Below, in pieces: positions 9,616 through 21,080 of a stretch of DNA of 43,030 bases. The stretch is taken from positions 1 to 43,030 of the forward strand of contig PYST01000326.1 in the NCBI GenBank assembly GCA_003049485.1, in the 5' to 3' direction. Positions within the stretch are counted from its first letter, which is position 1. Every line of letters begins with the position of its first letter. The notes beneath the pieces were generated by a model, which worked only from the letters and a program-made list of their open reading frames with translations, ran no database searches and had not been told where the DNA came from. Source of the DNA: Ophioceras dolichostomum (Eukaryota; Ascomycota; Sordariomycetes; Magnaporthales; Ophioceraceae). Position numbers and translations under genes: made by a program.

Positions 9616-11387
9616 CTAATAGAGCAGAAGCTCTCTCAGCCTGAGCCGATCCTCGTCCCCGAAGCCGATGCGGTCGAGATACGCCTCGATCCCGCCGTAC
9701 TCAGTCTCGATGTGCCTGGCCACCGCCTCGTTCAGGTCCGGCGCCACGACCGCGAAGTTCTCCGTCAGGCCGATCCTGCGGATCTCGACCAGGCGGTCCT
9801 CCCTGCCCGGCAGGAGGCCCCTGTCGGAGAGCCGGTAGTCGTGGTCGATGGCCGCGAGCGGCACGACGCCGGGGCCAAGCGCCATGAGCGTCAGGGACAC
9901 GACGATGCCCGTGCGGTCTTTGCCTTGGGTGCAGTGGATGAGCGCGGGCAGGCTTGCGCCTCCGCCTCCGCCGGGGCTGCCGGGGCCGCCTGGCTGCTGC
10001 CGAACCTGCTGCTGGTTGGTGAATGTGTGGAGGGCTTGGGAGAGTTCGGGCTGAGAGAGGTCGATTACATCGACGGCCATGCCGGTTAGGCCGCGCCGCT
10101 GGAGGACTTCGCGGCCGATGATGCGGATGGCCTTCATCCGGAAGCCGAAGAGGTAGAGGAAGAGGAATTTGCTGGTGGGGAAGTAGTGAGTCGAGGGACG
10201 TGCCGCGTTCTTGGTCATATAGTTACAGGTATTTTTAGGGATATGGAGGGATATATATCCGTCACTGTGCGAATCAGACTGTAACTTACAACCATAGCCA
10301 CCACGACAGTTGCTTCAAGGTGTGCCTCTCGATGTTGCGGCCTGTGAGATTGATGTGCACGTACGACAGGCCGGGAATCTGGGCCGGCTCGGCCAGCGCA
10401 GCGTTCGACTGGAACACGGCCGGCGCTTTGAGGTCCGCATTGCGCTTCTTCGCTTGGTTGAGGTGTTCCGTCCTAATATTGAGTTTGTAAGTCTAGAGCG
10501 ACTTCACACTTCTCCTGTGCTCTCTTCATGTGATGCATAGCTGCAAATCTCTACTTGTCTTGGGCATCATCCGCTAGGCTAAGAGGTGATCATCGGGGAC
10601 CAACGCAGACTCTGTCCTAGCAGATGCAGCAATTGCTAGGTAGGGAGGCTGCATACTTGGTCCTCAGGTCCATCACGGTCCGGATGCCCAGCTCATGCCG
10701 GAGGCGGTCCCTGTCGCGCAGCGACGCATCGTCTTCCCTCTCACGTGGCTACGAGTCAGCAGAGAGCACAGCGTGCAGGATGGTGTCGTGTAGGTGGTAC
10801 ACGGAAGTCTCGGCAGTCGCCAACATTGCATGCAGAGTAGCGGGCAGCGGACGGGCCAAACGAGGTGGGAAAGAAAAGCATGGCCACGAAGCCGAGACAA
10901 GACAACAACATGCATACATGCCTTGACCGGTGGATCAAGAATCAGGAAAGAGGCGCGGGAGGCCTGGACCCGGTTACCGCCCGGGCTATCCGGGCCGGGG
11001 GTGTCCTAGAACTTTCCGCGTCCGTAGTACGTACCTGGAATCGCAGACCTAAACAGGAGGCCCTCTCGAATAAGCCTGCAACAGCGCGTGGCCGGTTAAG
11101 ACAAAGGTAACGAAAACAAGTAATCGATGTCGTGTGCGTGCTGGGTGAAGTTTGTGTGGGGGGTGTGTTGTGGCGGTTGGACGAGACAATGGGAAGGGCC
11201 GGCAGGGTAGGGGGGACAAGGTTAATGGCATTTTCTCGTACTTCTTGCCCATGAAATCGTTGACAGTCTTGCCGACGTCCCTGAAATTGACAATATTGTC
11301 AAAGCCGCCGCCGGCAGTTCCTGCTTCTTCAGATCCCGCCGTCGAAGACCCGCTCGTCGACGAGGACTTGGTCATCGAGGATGCCAT
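9616..11387 (-). CDS. Tyrosine/serine protein phosphatase (Y_phosphatase3-like)
   Basis: Five exons fit on the minus strand: 11387-11242, 11075-11031, 10737-10657, 10472-10290 and 10171-9616 (336 aa). Reading through gives FDNIVNFRDVGKTVNDFMGKK, then LIREGLLFRSAIP, then DDASLRDRDRLRHELGIRTV, MDLRTKTEHLNQAKKR, LSYVHINLTGRNIE, QLSWWLWF and KFLFLYLFGFRMKAI. The catalytic P-loop is IHCTQGKDRTG (Cys at about 232, Arg at about 238), the CX5R motif of cysteine phosphatases. The architecture matches the fungal family with an N-terminal NFRDVG motif. The exon 2/3 junction is weak: the strong donor (after 11035) breaks the frame, and the in-frame donor at 11030 (gtacta) is poorer. A Gly/Gln/Pro insertion precedes the P-loop. 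Substrate unknown. Confidence 0.85.
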
Positions 11388-13468
11388 TGTAGCACGGTTG
11401 GTTACCCGGCTACCTAAGGTAGTTTGGGATCTCGGTGGATAGCGTCGACGGCGAAGCCAAGAAGAGGCGCCGAAACTATCGATTTGGGCCGTTCCCTAGT
11501 GCATCAGCATTAGGCAATATTTTATTCAGGGCTTCAATTAGGAAGAGAATGGATATTTACAGTAGAAAAAGAATCTTTTCAGGTTTACCTCGTTTACGCG
11601 GGGATAAGCACCAGCGAAGTTCATTCACCGACTATCCCTGACCGATACTGATGAGATGGAGTCCAGGGGTTCCAAATCTCACATTGTGCCTTACTAACGA
11701 GAGAAGAACGTGCCGGGCTGGAAGCAGAGACCCCTGCAGGAGTTCGTGATGTGCGCAACGATGCTCTGCCCGGTTTCCGGTCCCCCATTCCATCGCGTTC
11801 GGCTGGGACATCCGGTAGGGGCGAGAACAAGGAACAGGGCTGGAGCTTGATTGATCAAGGGCGAGAAGGGCCGGCTTCGCTCTTCCCCCATCCCAGAGTG
11901 CCCAGTTCCCTCGCTGCCATACTGGGAGCGTTTTGATAGGCCTGTCGTCTTTCCTTTTTTGAGTCAATTTGATGCCGTGCACGACCGCTCGTGTGCTGTT
12001 AAGCTCGACGTCCACAGCAGCAAGCAAGCGACGAGCCGCTGCCAACACCGTGGCCACACGGCCGTCGCTTTGAACCTGCAATACTGCCTGCATACGATAC
12101 GGGGCACATTGATGGAATGGATCATGTCTTGAAATATTCTTGCTTGTTTCGTTCTATTAATTGCGATCCTTATCGTCATAGCCCTGCTGCAATGGTCGGC
12201 AAACTGCAGGTAGAGTCGCAACAACGGCTGGTGAGGCTAAGACACGACGGCACCCACTCGGGAAAATCAATCATCAATATCACAGGCAGGCAAGTGGGTT
12301 AAAGGCGGCCAGCCGCTGCATCTTTCTTGGTCCAGAACCGAAAAGAAATCCGTATTCCGTAAACAAGATGCACACGATACCTGGAACCTCCACCGAGAGG
12401 TAGGTACCTACCGCCTCCAGTTGGAATCTTGCCACGCACCGACCACCAACTCGGAAGATTGTGCAGTAACCCGCACACGGCAGCTGAAATGAACAGACTG
12501 CCGACCAGGTTGAAGACGGATGTGGTACTGCGAGTCGAGGTGAGGTAACATGATGAATGCCTCGTGAGGTTACGATGCCCGGGAATGGAACACTGCAGCA
12601 ATCAATTAAAATTCTGGGACGGAGGTACACAGAGAGTGTGGTCCAGTGGTGGTGGGTGGTTCGGGGTCCGGCAGTGCGGGGCGTGTCATGACGTAGGTGG
12701 TCGGGCTGGCGGGCAGAGCTCTGTGTGCGTTCTCCTTCGCCTCTGCCAATCTTGGCGAACATGCGTCTCTTTGTCCGGTGGCCACTGGCCAGGCTCAGCC
12801 CTCTGAGCTAGTCCCTCGAGGTTCGACCAGAAGGAGAAATGGAGAGAGGCCTGAGGATCGCATCGCATTCCGGAGGGTCCCACGATGACGGCGCACACGA
12901 GACACAATCGTTCGTCGCATCGATGTCAGCGAGGAGCGAGCTATCGCCCCGCCTACGCAGCTGTATCCCTCGGCACCGAAGGCCAGGCAGAGAGACACTC
13001 CGTCGCAGCAGCTGAGGTACTGAGGCGCAACCGCACAGATTCCTCCAGATCTTTTAGGGGCTGCGGACCTGGGACCTGGAGCCGTCGCGGCTTTGCCAGA
13101 CTCTCCTCGTCTCACTTCACTCGGACACTAGCCTACTTTCACTCTCCTAGCTGCATTCGCTAAGTGGAGAGCAGGTAGAACTTATGGCTTTCCTCTGCTC
13201 CTCTTGTAGCTTTTAGTCGCACATCCAACTGGGTCACCCCTCCAGCCCCCCTCAAGGTCCTTATTTCTCTTGTCATCCCAAAACATCCTCCGTGCTTGTG
13301 TATTTGTCGCTTTACTTCCTTTGCTGGGCGCATGGAAAGCCAAGCTGCCAGTTTCTCATCCGCCTGCACGGAGATCATTATTCCAATCTTCTTTCCCAGC
13401 TGGAACGTCGCGACACCTCGAATCCCGGGCGCATCCGGCTGGCGGCAGAGGACGGCCATCAAATCGCG
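11388..13468. other. Intergenic spacer, phosphatase / EIS1 divergent
   Basis: About 2.1 kb between divergent start codons. Open frames are present on both strands, but none carries a recognisable domain or a credible start and splice pattern. A perfect 14-bp palindrome (ggtaggtacctacc) lies at 12399-12412. The last ~350 bp are pyrimidine-rich and likely the EIS1 promoter and leader. Confidence 0.55.
12399..12412. repeat. 14-bp perfect palindrome GGTAGGTACCTACC
   Basis: The sequence equals its own reverse complement. Related CCTAGG/GGTACC-centred palindromes recur in other spacers of this window (29328-29340, 37937-37944, 38140-38154). Confidence 0.7.
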
Positions 13469-16400
13469 ATGCAGGCCTCACAGGCAACCACTTCAGCCGC
13501 GCCGCCACAAGGTAAGGCAATCTGCCTCTCCCAGCTGAGCGCTCCCTATCGCCGAACACCACCCAAACAGTCCAATTTCTTTAAATTTCTCGCCGTTGCC
13601 GACGTCGCGACTGCTTGGCGCAATCTCTCGTCGCGTCGAGTCCCAGCTCTCCGGCACCCATGCCCACACGTGCTGACTCGTTTCAAACTGCAGTGCCCGT
13701 TGGCCCCTCGTCCGGCCGCCTCAAGTACGCCGACCCCCGCGATCTCCCCTCCTTTCCATCCGTCGGCCTCCGAGAGAGCGATGTCGCCGCCAGCGCAGCG
13801 GCATCCTTAGGCTGGGCGAGTCATAAACCGACCGATCCGAACTCCCAGAAGACGACCGGTTCCAACGGTCCCAAAACGACTGCAGCTTCTGCCTCAGCCG
13901 CAGCTCTGATGGTGAAGGACAGCCAAGCATCACCGACGTGGGGCGCTGGGGTTAGCGACAGCTCTAAGGCGGCGATACTGGCGGCTGGTGGCGCGGCGCG
14001 CAGGCCGGATGCCGCAGCCGCGACGAGCTCAACAACCCCCGCGTTCTCCCCAACCTCGACGTGGGGCAGTTCCGCAGCGAACCAGGCATTCCGGGCCAGC
14101 AGCGCCGGAAAGACGACGTCTGCGAGGGCCAGTGAATCAAACAACCTCAACCGCCGAGGGTCCTTGCGCGCAGCGAAGGGCGCAATGGCCGCTGGTAGGG
14201 TTGGTAGACCCCGCGCGAGGTCGAGCCCGACGCCCACGCAGCCTCCGTTCACGATCGACGAGAACAACGCCGACGCCGCTCAGACAACCAATACACCCAA
14301 CACAACAACAAATATCAGAAACTCTATGAGGCCCCCGAGCTCTGGTCCCAAGAGCCCGACCAAGCCCCCGAACTCTGCGACAGCCGCTCTAACCGCGGCG
14401 ACAATGGCGCATAAGAGAACCATATCCCTGGACTCGGCTGGAGGCGCGGTGCCGTTTACTACAATGAACCGGCAGATGTTCAGCTCCCGCCCCCTTGTGG
14501 GACCCGAGCTGGAGGATCAGAAGCGCACAGAGGTCCTCCATGCCTCTGCAGTCGCAATGGCCAAGAGGATGTACTCGCAGCAGCAGGAGAAGCAGGTGTA
14601 CGCAGAAGCGCTGAGACAGGCGCGAGCGGAGTCGCCCGACGGCCCGCGAAGCCCCCGAAGCGCCGGATTTGCTGCTTCAGACACCAGCTCCCCACAGCCT
14701 TCACCTGCTCAACCCGTGCAGCTCGGAAGCCTTCAGGAAGCAGCCTACAAGCTCGCCCAGGACCGTCTGTCCAAGATCCATGACGAGCACCAGCAGTCGC
14801 GCAACGATTACGGTCAATATTATGGGGCCTCCTCCGGCGCGGGAACCTCGCAGCCGCTACATCGCAGGTTCACGATCTTGGGCAAGTTGCGCCGGCGCGC
14901 GTCCAGCGATGCGGCCCTGTTTGAGAACCGCGGGCGATCTCGTCGGCGCATGACGCTGTTTGCCGACGTGAACCCGAGCCCGGGCCCGAAAGACGCCGCC
15001 GCTGCCGCAGACGACGAGAAGAGGCAGCGCGAGCACGAGGCGCTGCTCGCCGCGGCGCGCCGCAACGTCCAGGCGCAGCTCCAGGGAATCGACCGCAAAG
15101 TCTTCGCCGAGACGGGTAAGGCGAGCCCCTCGCTGCAGGGCGAGTGGGAGCACAAGGCGCGCACCCTGGCCAAGTTCAGGAGCGAGGCCCTCGTCGCTTC
15201 GACCACTGCTGCTGCTGCTGGTCGCGGCTCGAAAGTCGACATCGGGGGCGGCAAGTTCATGGACCAGAAGGAGATCGACGACATCGCTGCACGCAGGGTG
15301 CAGCCTTTCCTCGACGAGATCAACGAGAAGGCCGAGAAGGAGCGGGAGAGGCTGGCTGTCTTGAGAGAGGAAGAAGAGGCCCGTCGCAGGGAGGCGGAGT
15401 TTAAGAAAGCGAGGGATAGGGAGGTCAAGGAGGTTCATGAGAAGCTTAAGTGTAAGTGCTCTATTTTCCGAATTTTTGCCCCTTCTCTCTTCCATTTATT
15501 TGCGTCTCTCTTTTCTTGTGGCTATGAGTGGAATTCGACTAACACTCATGTTCTCCTCGTGACAGCGCAACAAAAGGAGCAGGACAAGCTTCGCAAGGAA
15601 GAGCTGAGGCAAGAGGAGCGGAACCGCAAAGACGCCGCGAAAGAAGCGAAAGCTGAGCTCAAGTATGAAGCGAAGGGGGAAGATGTTATACGCACCCCCT
15701 CAGCTGAAGTTCTTAGGGCTGCTATCCTTCCAAGCTCTAGGGGAAAAGAGACCTCCACCAGGGAAGAAAGCAACCGTACAGCAGCAGCAGCAGCAGCGGT
15801 AGAACCAGGACCGAAACAACCACCTGCGCTGATCCCAGCGACCACGCCAACGCTTGCTGCCACTCAGAAGCTACCCGCCAGGGCGGTCCCGGCCACGGTG
15901 CCGCCGCCAGCTGCCACTCAAGCTATAGAGAAGGAGAAAGAAAAGGGATCGCGGAAACTGAGTGTCAGGGCTAGTCGCCTGCACCTCCGGCTCCCAAGTA
16001 TTAGCAAACATAGTCAAACCCAATCGGACAAAGAGAAAGAGTCGACGGAGAAATCGCAACAGCATCCATTACGGCAACATCCTCCTCAGGAACGCCAGAC
16101 CTCGTCCTCTCAGCCTGCGGCCACCACCACCACAGACGCTCGAGACACTATCGCGTCGGCCGGCGCCATGACCGCCACAACTTCCCCAACCTCGAAAGTC
16201 AAAAGCTGGCTGAAGTCGCACCTCCGACCTCGGGCCAAGTCGACACCCGAGCAGCAGCAGAAACAGCAACAACAGCAACAACAGCCTGGGAAGCTTAGCT
16301 CCCTCAATAGGGAAAAGAGCGGAACTATCCGCATGAGGCGGAAGAGCAAGAAGGAGAAGAACGCCGGCGGACAAGGGTTCATTGGTGGCGCCGCGCTGAC

Positions 16401-17190
16401 GGGCGGTGGTGGTAACGGTGCCGCATCAGGAGCAGCAGGAGCAGCAGCAGCCGAAGCGCGTCGTGCTGGCGGTGCGGATGGAGCAGGGAGTTCGTCCTCC
16501 TCGTCGTCCAGCTTACTTAGCACCGACGACGGGAACGGTGGTGGTGGTGGTGGTGGCATTGAGCAGGGTGTTGTGTACCGCGGCGCGCAGTCTTCATCGC
16601 GGCCGACCTACTTCCATGGTGGTGGTGAGCAACAAAATCCCCGCGCCTCGAGCCTCAACGACGTAGCGCTCGCGGGACGGGATCCTAGGACCATTGCCGC
16701 GTTCAGACAGCAGCAGCAGAATCCGGCACAACCACTACAACCACCACTGGTGGCCATGACCCTAACGTCTGCTGTCGGCGGCGGCGGCGGCGTGGCGAGG
16801 GCGAGCGGATTCCTCCCCAACGGCAGCGCGGCCAGCCTGAGCAACAACAGCACGAACAGCAGCAACAACGTCAGCTCTCTGTCGGGGACCTCCAGCAGCA
16901 CCAGCAGCACCATCGCCGGAGCCGGTCCTGGTAATGGTGGTGGTAGTGGTGGTGGGGAGAATTTCGTGCTTGCGCGCGAACAGATTACCCCGGCGGCTGC
17001 TGCTGCTGCTGTAGATAGTAGTGGTTATTACGACAACGACGACGTGTTCGCGCCGCCGAGGCCGATTCGGGACCCCGCTGCTGCGCCTGCGCCGATGGTA
17101 GGGATGGGGGTTGGGAGGAAGGTGGCGGGGGGTGGTGGTGGTGGTGGGAGCCCGGTGAGGAATTCGAGGTTTTTGGAGATGATGAAGTGA
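13469..17190 (+). CDS. EIS1: Eisosome protein 1
   Basis: Three exons, 13469-13511, 13694-15451 and 15566-17190, give 1141 aa. The first intron (donor gtaagg, acceptor ctgcag) joins MQASQATTSAAPPQ to VPVGPSSGRLKYADPRDL. The second (donor gtaagt, acceptor gacag) is 114 nt and stop-free, and joins EKLK-S-QQKEQDKLRKEE. The conserved N-terminal block is LKYADPRDLPSFPSVGL followed by ASAAASLGWA and SASAAALMVKD. A second conserved block is KRTISLDSAGGA to VLHASAVAMAKRMY. Next comes a basic/acidic coiled coil (about residues 420-640), then a long disordered tail with Gln, Gly, Ser and Asn runs. Eisosomes are plasma-membrane furrows organised by BAR-domain proteins, and Eis1 is a peripheral eisosome component. 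The tail is long for the family, inflated by codon-repeat runs. Confidence 0.88.
16249..16290 (+). repeat. CAG/CAA run encoding polyglutamine in EIS1
   Basis: Mixed CAG and CAA codons encode a Gln run interrupted by one Lys. Mixed codons suggest selection for, or tolerance of, the peptide rather than a young slippage event. Confidence 0.8.
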
Positions 17191-18224
17191 GGTGATGTTA
17201 AGGTGAGTTGAGGTGAGGTCATGTTGGGGTGGCTTGGAACAGGGGACTTGGCTCAGCTTATCATTGTCCTGTCCTTTGGTAGCCGGGCAGTTGGCCGGGC
17301 GCTTACAGTCATGTAGGCGGCCAGTCGGGCTTGGAATCATTGGATGGGTATACGACTAAGCTATCTACACCTATATTTTGTGTTTCCTAGGACGGCTGTC
17401 GTGTTTTTTGTGTTGTATTGCTTGTATTGTTATAGCAGGGAATTGCAGGGCTGGCAGGATATATGGCAGTTATGGTTACTGGGTACTCGGTATGTCTCCT
17501 CGGCTGGAAAATGGTCGGCAATACCACAGGTCGGTGTTGATTAGACGGACGGATGGCGTTGGCATCATCCTGCTATGAGAGGGTTTGTATCATTATGAGT
17601 ACCTGTAACCTGTTCAACGTTTACATGGGTATGGGCCTGGTATGGGTATGGATATCTGATTCTGGTTGGGGAAGGTCTGGATTGTTTTTTTTTTTTTTGT
17701 TTCACGCGTCTGTACAAGGCACAGCACAGGATATTAAACTGCATGTTACGTTGACACAACTTTTTCCGCTTCTTGGTTCGTAACGGCTGTGTACACCGTT
17801 TGGATGTCGACCCTTCTCTAGTTGGGTGGCAGATGCACCCACCCCTACCGCTGAACGAAAAGTTCAGAGACTAATGACAAGTGAACAGCCACCTCACAGT
17901 CTTCTAAGAAACGATACCGCCAGGTACTTACTTGTGAGAGATATGCCTCTATTCCTATCCTAGCTACCCCCAAAGGACTCTGAAGACTTTCAGGTCAGGT
18001 TTCTCACTCCTAAACCATGTCCGTACGCCAAGACGCTCCGACAGAAGACGAGAAAATCTAAAACCAAACGGCATATTATATCCCACGCATGGAGCGAGAG
18101 CCCCTTCGCTCCGATCTCTTTTAATGTAGGTATCTATGAAGCGTCCAAAGCAACAACCGCCTTCTCGTCTTCTACCTCCATAACGGACACTTCCCCCTCC
18201 AACGGCGGCGACGGCGTAACCACG
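17191..18224. other. Intergenic spacer between convergent EIS1 and QTRT2
   Basis: Holds both 3' UTRs. There is a 14-nt poly-T run near 17686. Open frames are AT-richer and not protein-like. No gene seen. Confidence 0.55.
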
Positions 18225-19731
18225 TCACATCGCAACGGCGTCCTCTCCTCCGGCCCCGAGCTTTCCCCAAGCAGGCTTGTTCAGCCTCGGCGGCGGCGGC
18301 GCTCCTGGATCGCGGCTTTTGGCGTGGTAGCCCCTCTGCCGCGGCCGCTCGCCGCCGCCGACGGGCAGGTCCNNNGGGCAGGTCCGGCTCGTAGGCGGCG
18401 GCGAACCGGGCCGCGTCGGCCGCGAGGGCCGCCGCGCCGCCCGGGAGGGCGAGCGAGGCGCGCACGCCGGCGAACAGGGACGCCGTCACGTGGTGGTTGT
18501 GGATCTGGAGGAGGGTCCAGGCGAGCATCTCGCGGGCGTCGAGGAGGTGGTGGATGTAGGCGGCGTGGTGGGTTGTGCAGGTCTGGCAGGTGCAGGAGGG
18601 GCTGAGGGGGAGGAGGGAAGTGGCGTGGGAGGGGTGGGTGAGGTCTGTGCCGAGGGGGAGGAGGGGGTGGGCGGATGTGCCGTTTGGGGTGGGCGTGGTT
18701 TCTGCTGCTGCTGCTTCTGGTGGGGGAGCTGCAGCAGCTGATGGAGTAGTTGGTGGGGGAGGAAATGTGAATGTGAAGGCTACGCCTGCCTCGGATGCGG
18801 CGGTGATGAGCGGCAGGAGGACGACGTCGACGCCCAGCGAGATCTGGCGCAGGATATCATGCGGCGTGTCAGGCGGGTCCAGGGACAGTCTTGGCAGCGG
18901 CGCGAGGTTCGCATACTCTGCCAGGTCGGGCACGATGTCGACGTCGTACACGGCCAGGCCGTCCACGAGGTCGGCCATGTCGTCGTCGTCCAGCTGGCGC
19001 AGATACTCCCACTGTATCTCGTGCGCGACTGGCAGCGCCGGCGCAAACACGGCCGTGCGGCTCGCGCGCAGCTCCTCCCGGTCCAGCATCCGCCGCAGCT
19101 TGAGCATCCACTCCTCGGTGCGGTCGGCCATGCGCACGCCGCGCTTCGAGCTGGGCCGGGCCGCCGAGGCGAAGTTCAGGTCCGCGAGGGGCACGGCCAC
19201 GTCCGGCTTGAGCGCCGCGATGGCGTCGGCGTACTCGCGGAGGGACAGCAGCTGCACGCCCGTGGACGTGAACACCGACACGAAGTCCCGACCGTTGCCG
19301 AGCTGCTTCGCGGCCGCGGGGACGCGGCGCGGGCCGAGCACGGTGGGGACCGCGTCCGGCAGCGCGGTGAACGTGTGCAGCGGCTTGGGGGAGCCGGTCA
19401 GTCCCGCGGTTTGTAGCAAGGGGGCCACTCGGCCGGGCGCCTTTTGCAGCCGCTCGATGAAGTCCTCCAGCGCGAAGTAGGCCCCCCCGACGAGACCGTC
19501 GTGCCGCGCCACGTTGTCCGGGGTCAGGTGTGGTATGGCGCCCCTTGAGGTCGCTGTGAAGAAGTTGGGTGTGTCGAGGGCTTTGCGCCCGGGGAAGGCC
19601 AAGCGGCCGAGGCGCGCCCCGGCGCTGACGCTGCTGACGCTGCCGACGCCGGCCTCTACGGACCGAAGGAGGACCTCAAATGTCATTTCTTGGGGTTCTG
19701 CCGCCGCAGGGGTGGCTTCTGAGTCATTCAT
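18225..19731 (-). CDS. QTRT2: Queuine tRNA-ribosyltransferase accessory subunit 2 (assembly-damaged)
   Basis: The protein reads MTFEVLLRSVEAG, SAGARLGRLAFPGRKALDTP, TATSRGAIPHLTPDN, GAYFALEDFIERLQK, DRTEEWMLKLRRML, LPRLSLDPPDTPHDILRQI and HATSLLPLSPSCTCQTC, then HHAAYIHHLLDAREMLAWTL and LQIHNHH. The CxCx2C...H zinc motif (about Cys380, 382, 385 and His411) is the TGT-superfamily zinc site. The QTRT2 partner forms a heterodimer with catalytic QTRT1 to place queuine at position 34 of GUN-anticodon tRNAs. Start ATG is at 19731. The run of three N at 18373-18375 is flanked by two copies of a 10-base sequence. Treating one copy plus the Ns as artefact (13 nt) restores one frame ending at 18225 and an exact 498-codon length, with a family-like RGYHAKS end. 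As written, the frame shifts into an Arg-rich tail ending at 18172. Confidence 0.9.
18363..18385. other. Assembly join: NNN flanked by a 10-bp duplicate
   Basis: gggcaggtcc occurs at 18363-18372 and again at 18376-18385, with nnn between. This is the pattern of two contigs whose overlap was not merged. It breaks the QTRT2 reading frame. Confidence 0.9.
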
Positions 19732-19998
19732 CCTCCTGTGTACTTCTTGATCCCTGGCAAGCTCGCTGGCTGGCTGGCAGGCTCGCTGCTGGCAGGCTTT
19801 GCTGCTGGCTGGTGACGATGGGCGCCACGAAGGGACTGTTACTTCCTCATGACTCANCTTCTGAGTCATTCATCCTCCTGTGTACTTCTTGATCCCTGGC
19901 AAGCTCGCTGGCTGGCTGGCAGGCTCGCTGCTGGCAGGCTTTGCTGCTGGCTGGTGACGATGGGCGCCACGAAGGGACTGTTACTTCCTCATGACTCA
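19716..19998. repeat. Exact 141-bp tandem duplicate joined by one N
   Basis: The 141 bases at 19716-19856 are repeated, identical by eye, at 19858-19998, with a single n at 19857. The duplicate covers the QTRT2 start codon and leader, so two start codons appear. The N at the join and the perfect identity point to an unmerged contig overlap, not a biological duplication. Confidence 0.9.
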
Positions 19999-21080
19999 AC
20001 CGCCGCTGTGCGAGATAAAATCTTTCTGGGGTGCAAATTTCCTAGCGCCGCACGCTCCAGATCGATGGTTTATATCAGATAAGGCAGGAACTTCTCTCAG
20101 GGCGCGATGCTGGCCACTGATTGGGGGTAGCCGAGCGCCAAGTCGTCGTGTTCGTGATGATGTTCGTGATGCATGACAACTGTCGAATTTTGCTTGACTC
20201 AGTTGCCGTGGTTGTGAACCACCAGTTTTCAGATGCCAACCCGCACCTGTATGTGCACTGTCATTCAATGTTTCCAGGGGCGACTTTCAATGAAAATTAG
20301 TGGGAGAAGCGCCGAAAATAGCGCCTCAGTCGGGGCAGGCACCACGAGCACCTGCTGTATTAGCGCTGGGACCTTATTTGTTGTCAGACAGGCACAGGAC
20401 TTTTCAGCTCCAGGGGCTCGGACCAACCACATGTCGCCAAGAGTCCACGCGTCCAGGGTCCGGGGTCGCTGTGTCAGGTAGTCTCCGCCCACACCTTTCT
20501 CGTGAGAAACACCGCCCACCGGGAGGCCGATCAATCAATCGCACAATGTGCCGAGAAAGAAGGATACGAAGGCGCAGTCATGCGCTGTGCGCGAGCGAGC
20601 TAGCTTGTGCGCAATAAGCAGTTGAAAAGGGTCTCAGAGCCATCTGTCCTGCGAAGGCAATGCCCACCATGTCCGTCATTCGTTGATCATTGAAATTCCA
20701 ATTATTACGTATTCTCTGTTCATTTAGCCCTTGCTGTCTTTTTTCACATTTTATCCTGCCATGTAGACGACCTCGGAAAGATCACTCGGCATTGTTCTTG
20801 GTCTTGCGGCTTTGATTACGCTGCAGTAAACTCTATTCCATCTGCCTGGCCTTTGTCTGCATCGATCTGCCTTCTCATCCGTCCTCGCCCCAGCTCAGTC
20901 GACCGCGCCCCCGTCTTCGGTCGGTTTCCACCTCCGCTCACCTCGTCGCCGTCCTGCCTCGACTCGACTAGACATCCGAATCGGACAGGACGATCCCAAT
21001 TCGACCAGGCGGGCGCGCTGGGCCGCCGCCTCCTTCCGCCTTGACTGTCCCTGTCCCCGCACAGCGCCTGCTTCATCTTC
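19999..21080. other. Divergent spacer QTRT2 / LCCL gene
   Basis: About 1.1 kb with no recognisable gene. The last 250 bp is C/T-rich and probably holds the leader of the LCCL gene. Promoters for both flanking genes must lie here. Confidence 0.55.

Noticed and set aside
10172..10218. Start of the phosphatase at 10218 as a short 200-aa protein
   Set aside because: The first 16 codons are intron sequence. Upstream exons encode the conserved NFRDVG, EGLLFRSA and DLRTKTEH blocks, and phase fits with exon 5 starting at 10171.
19716..19998. Biological tandem duplication of the QTRT2 promoter
   Set aside because: Perfect identity with an N at the junction, and the same pattern at 18363-18385, point to unmerged contig overlap.
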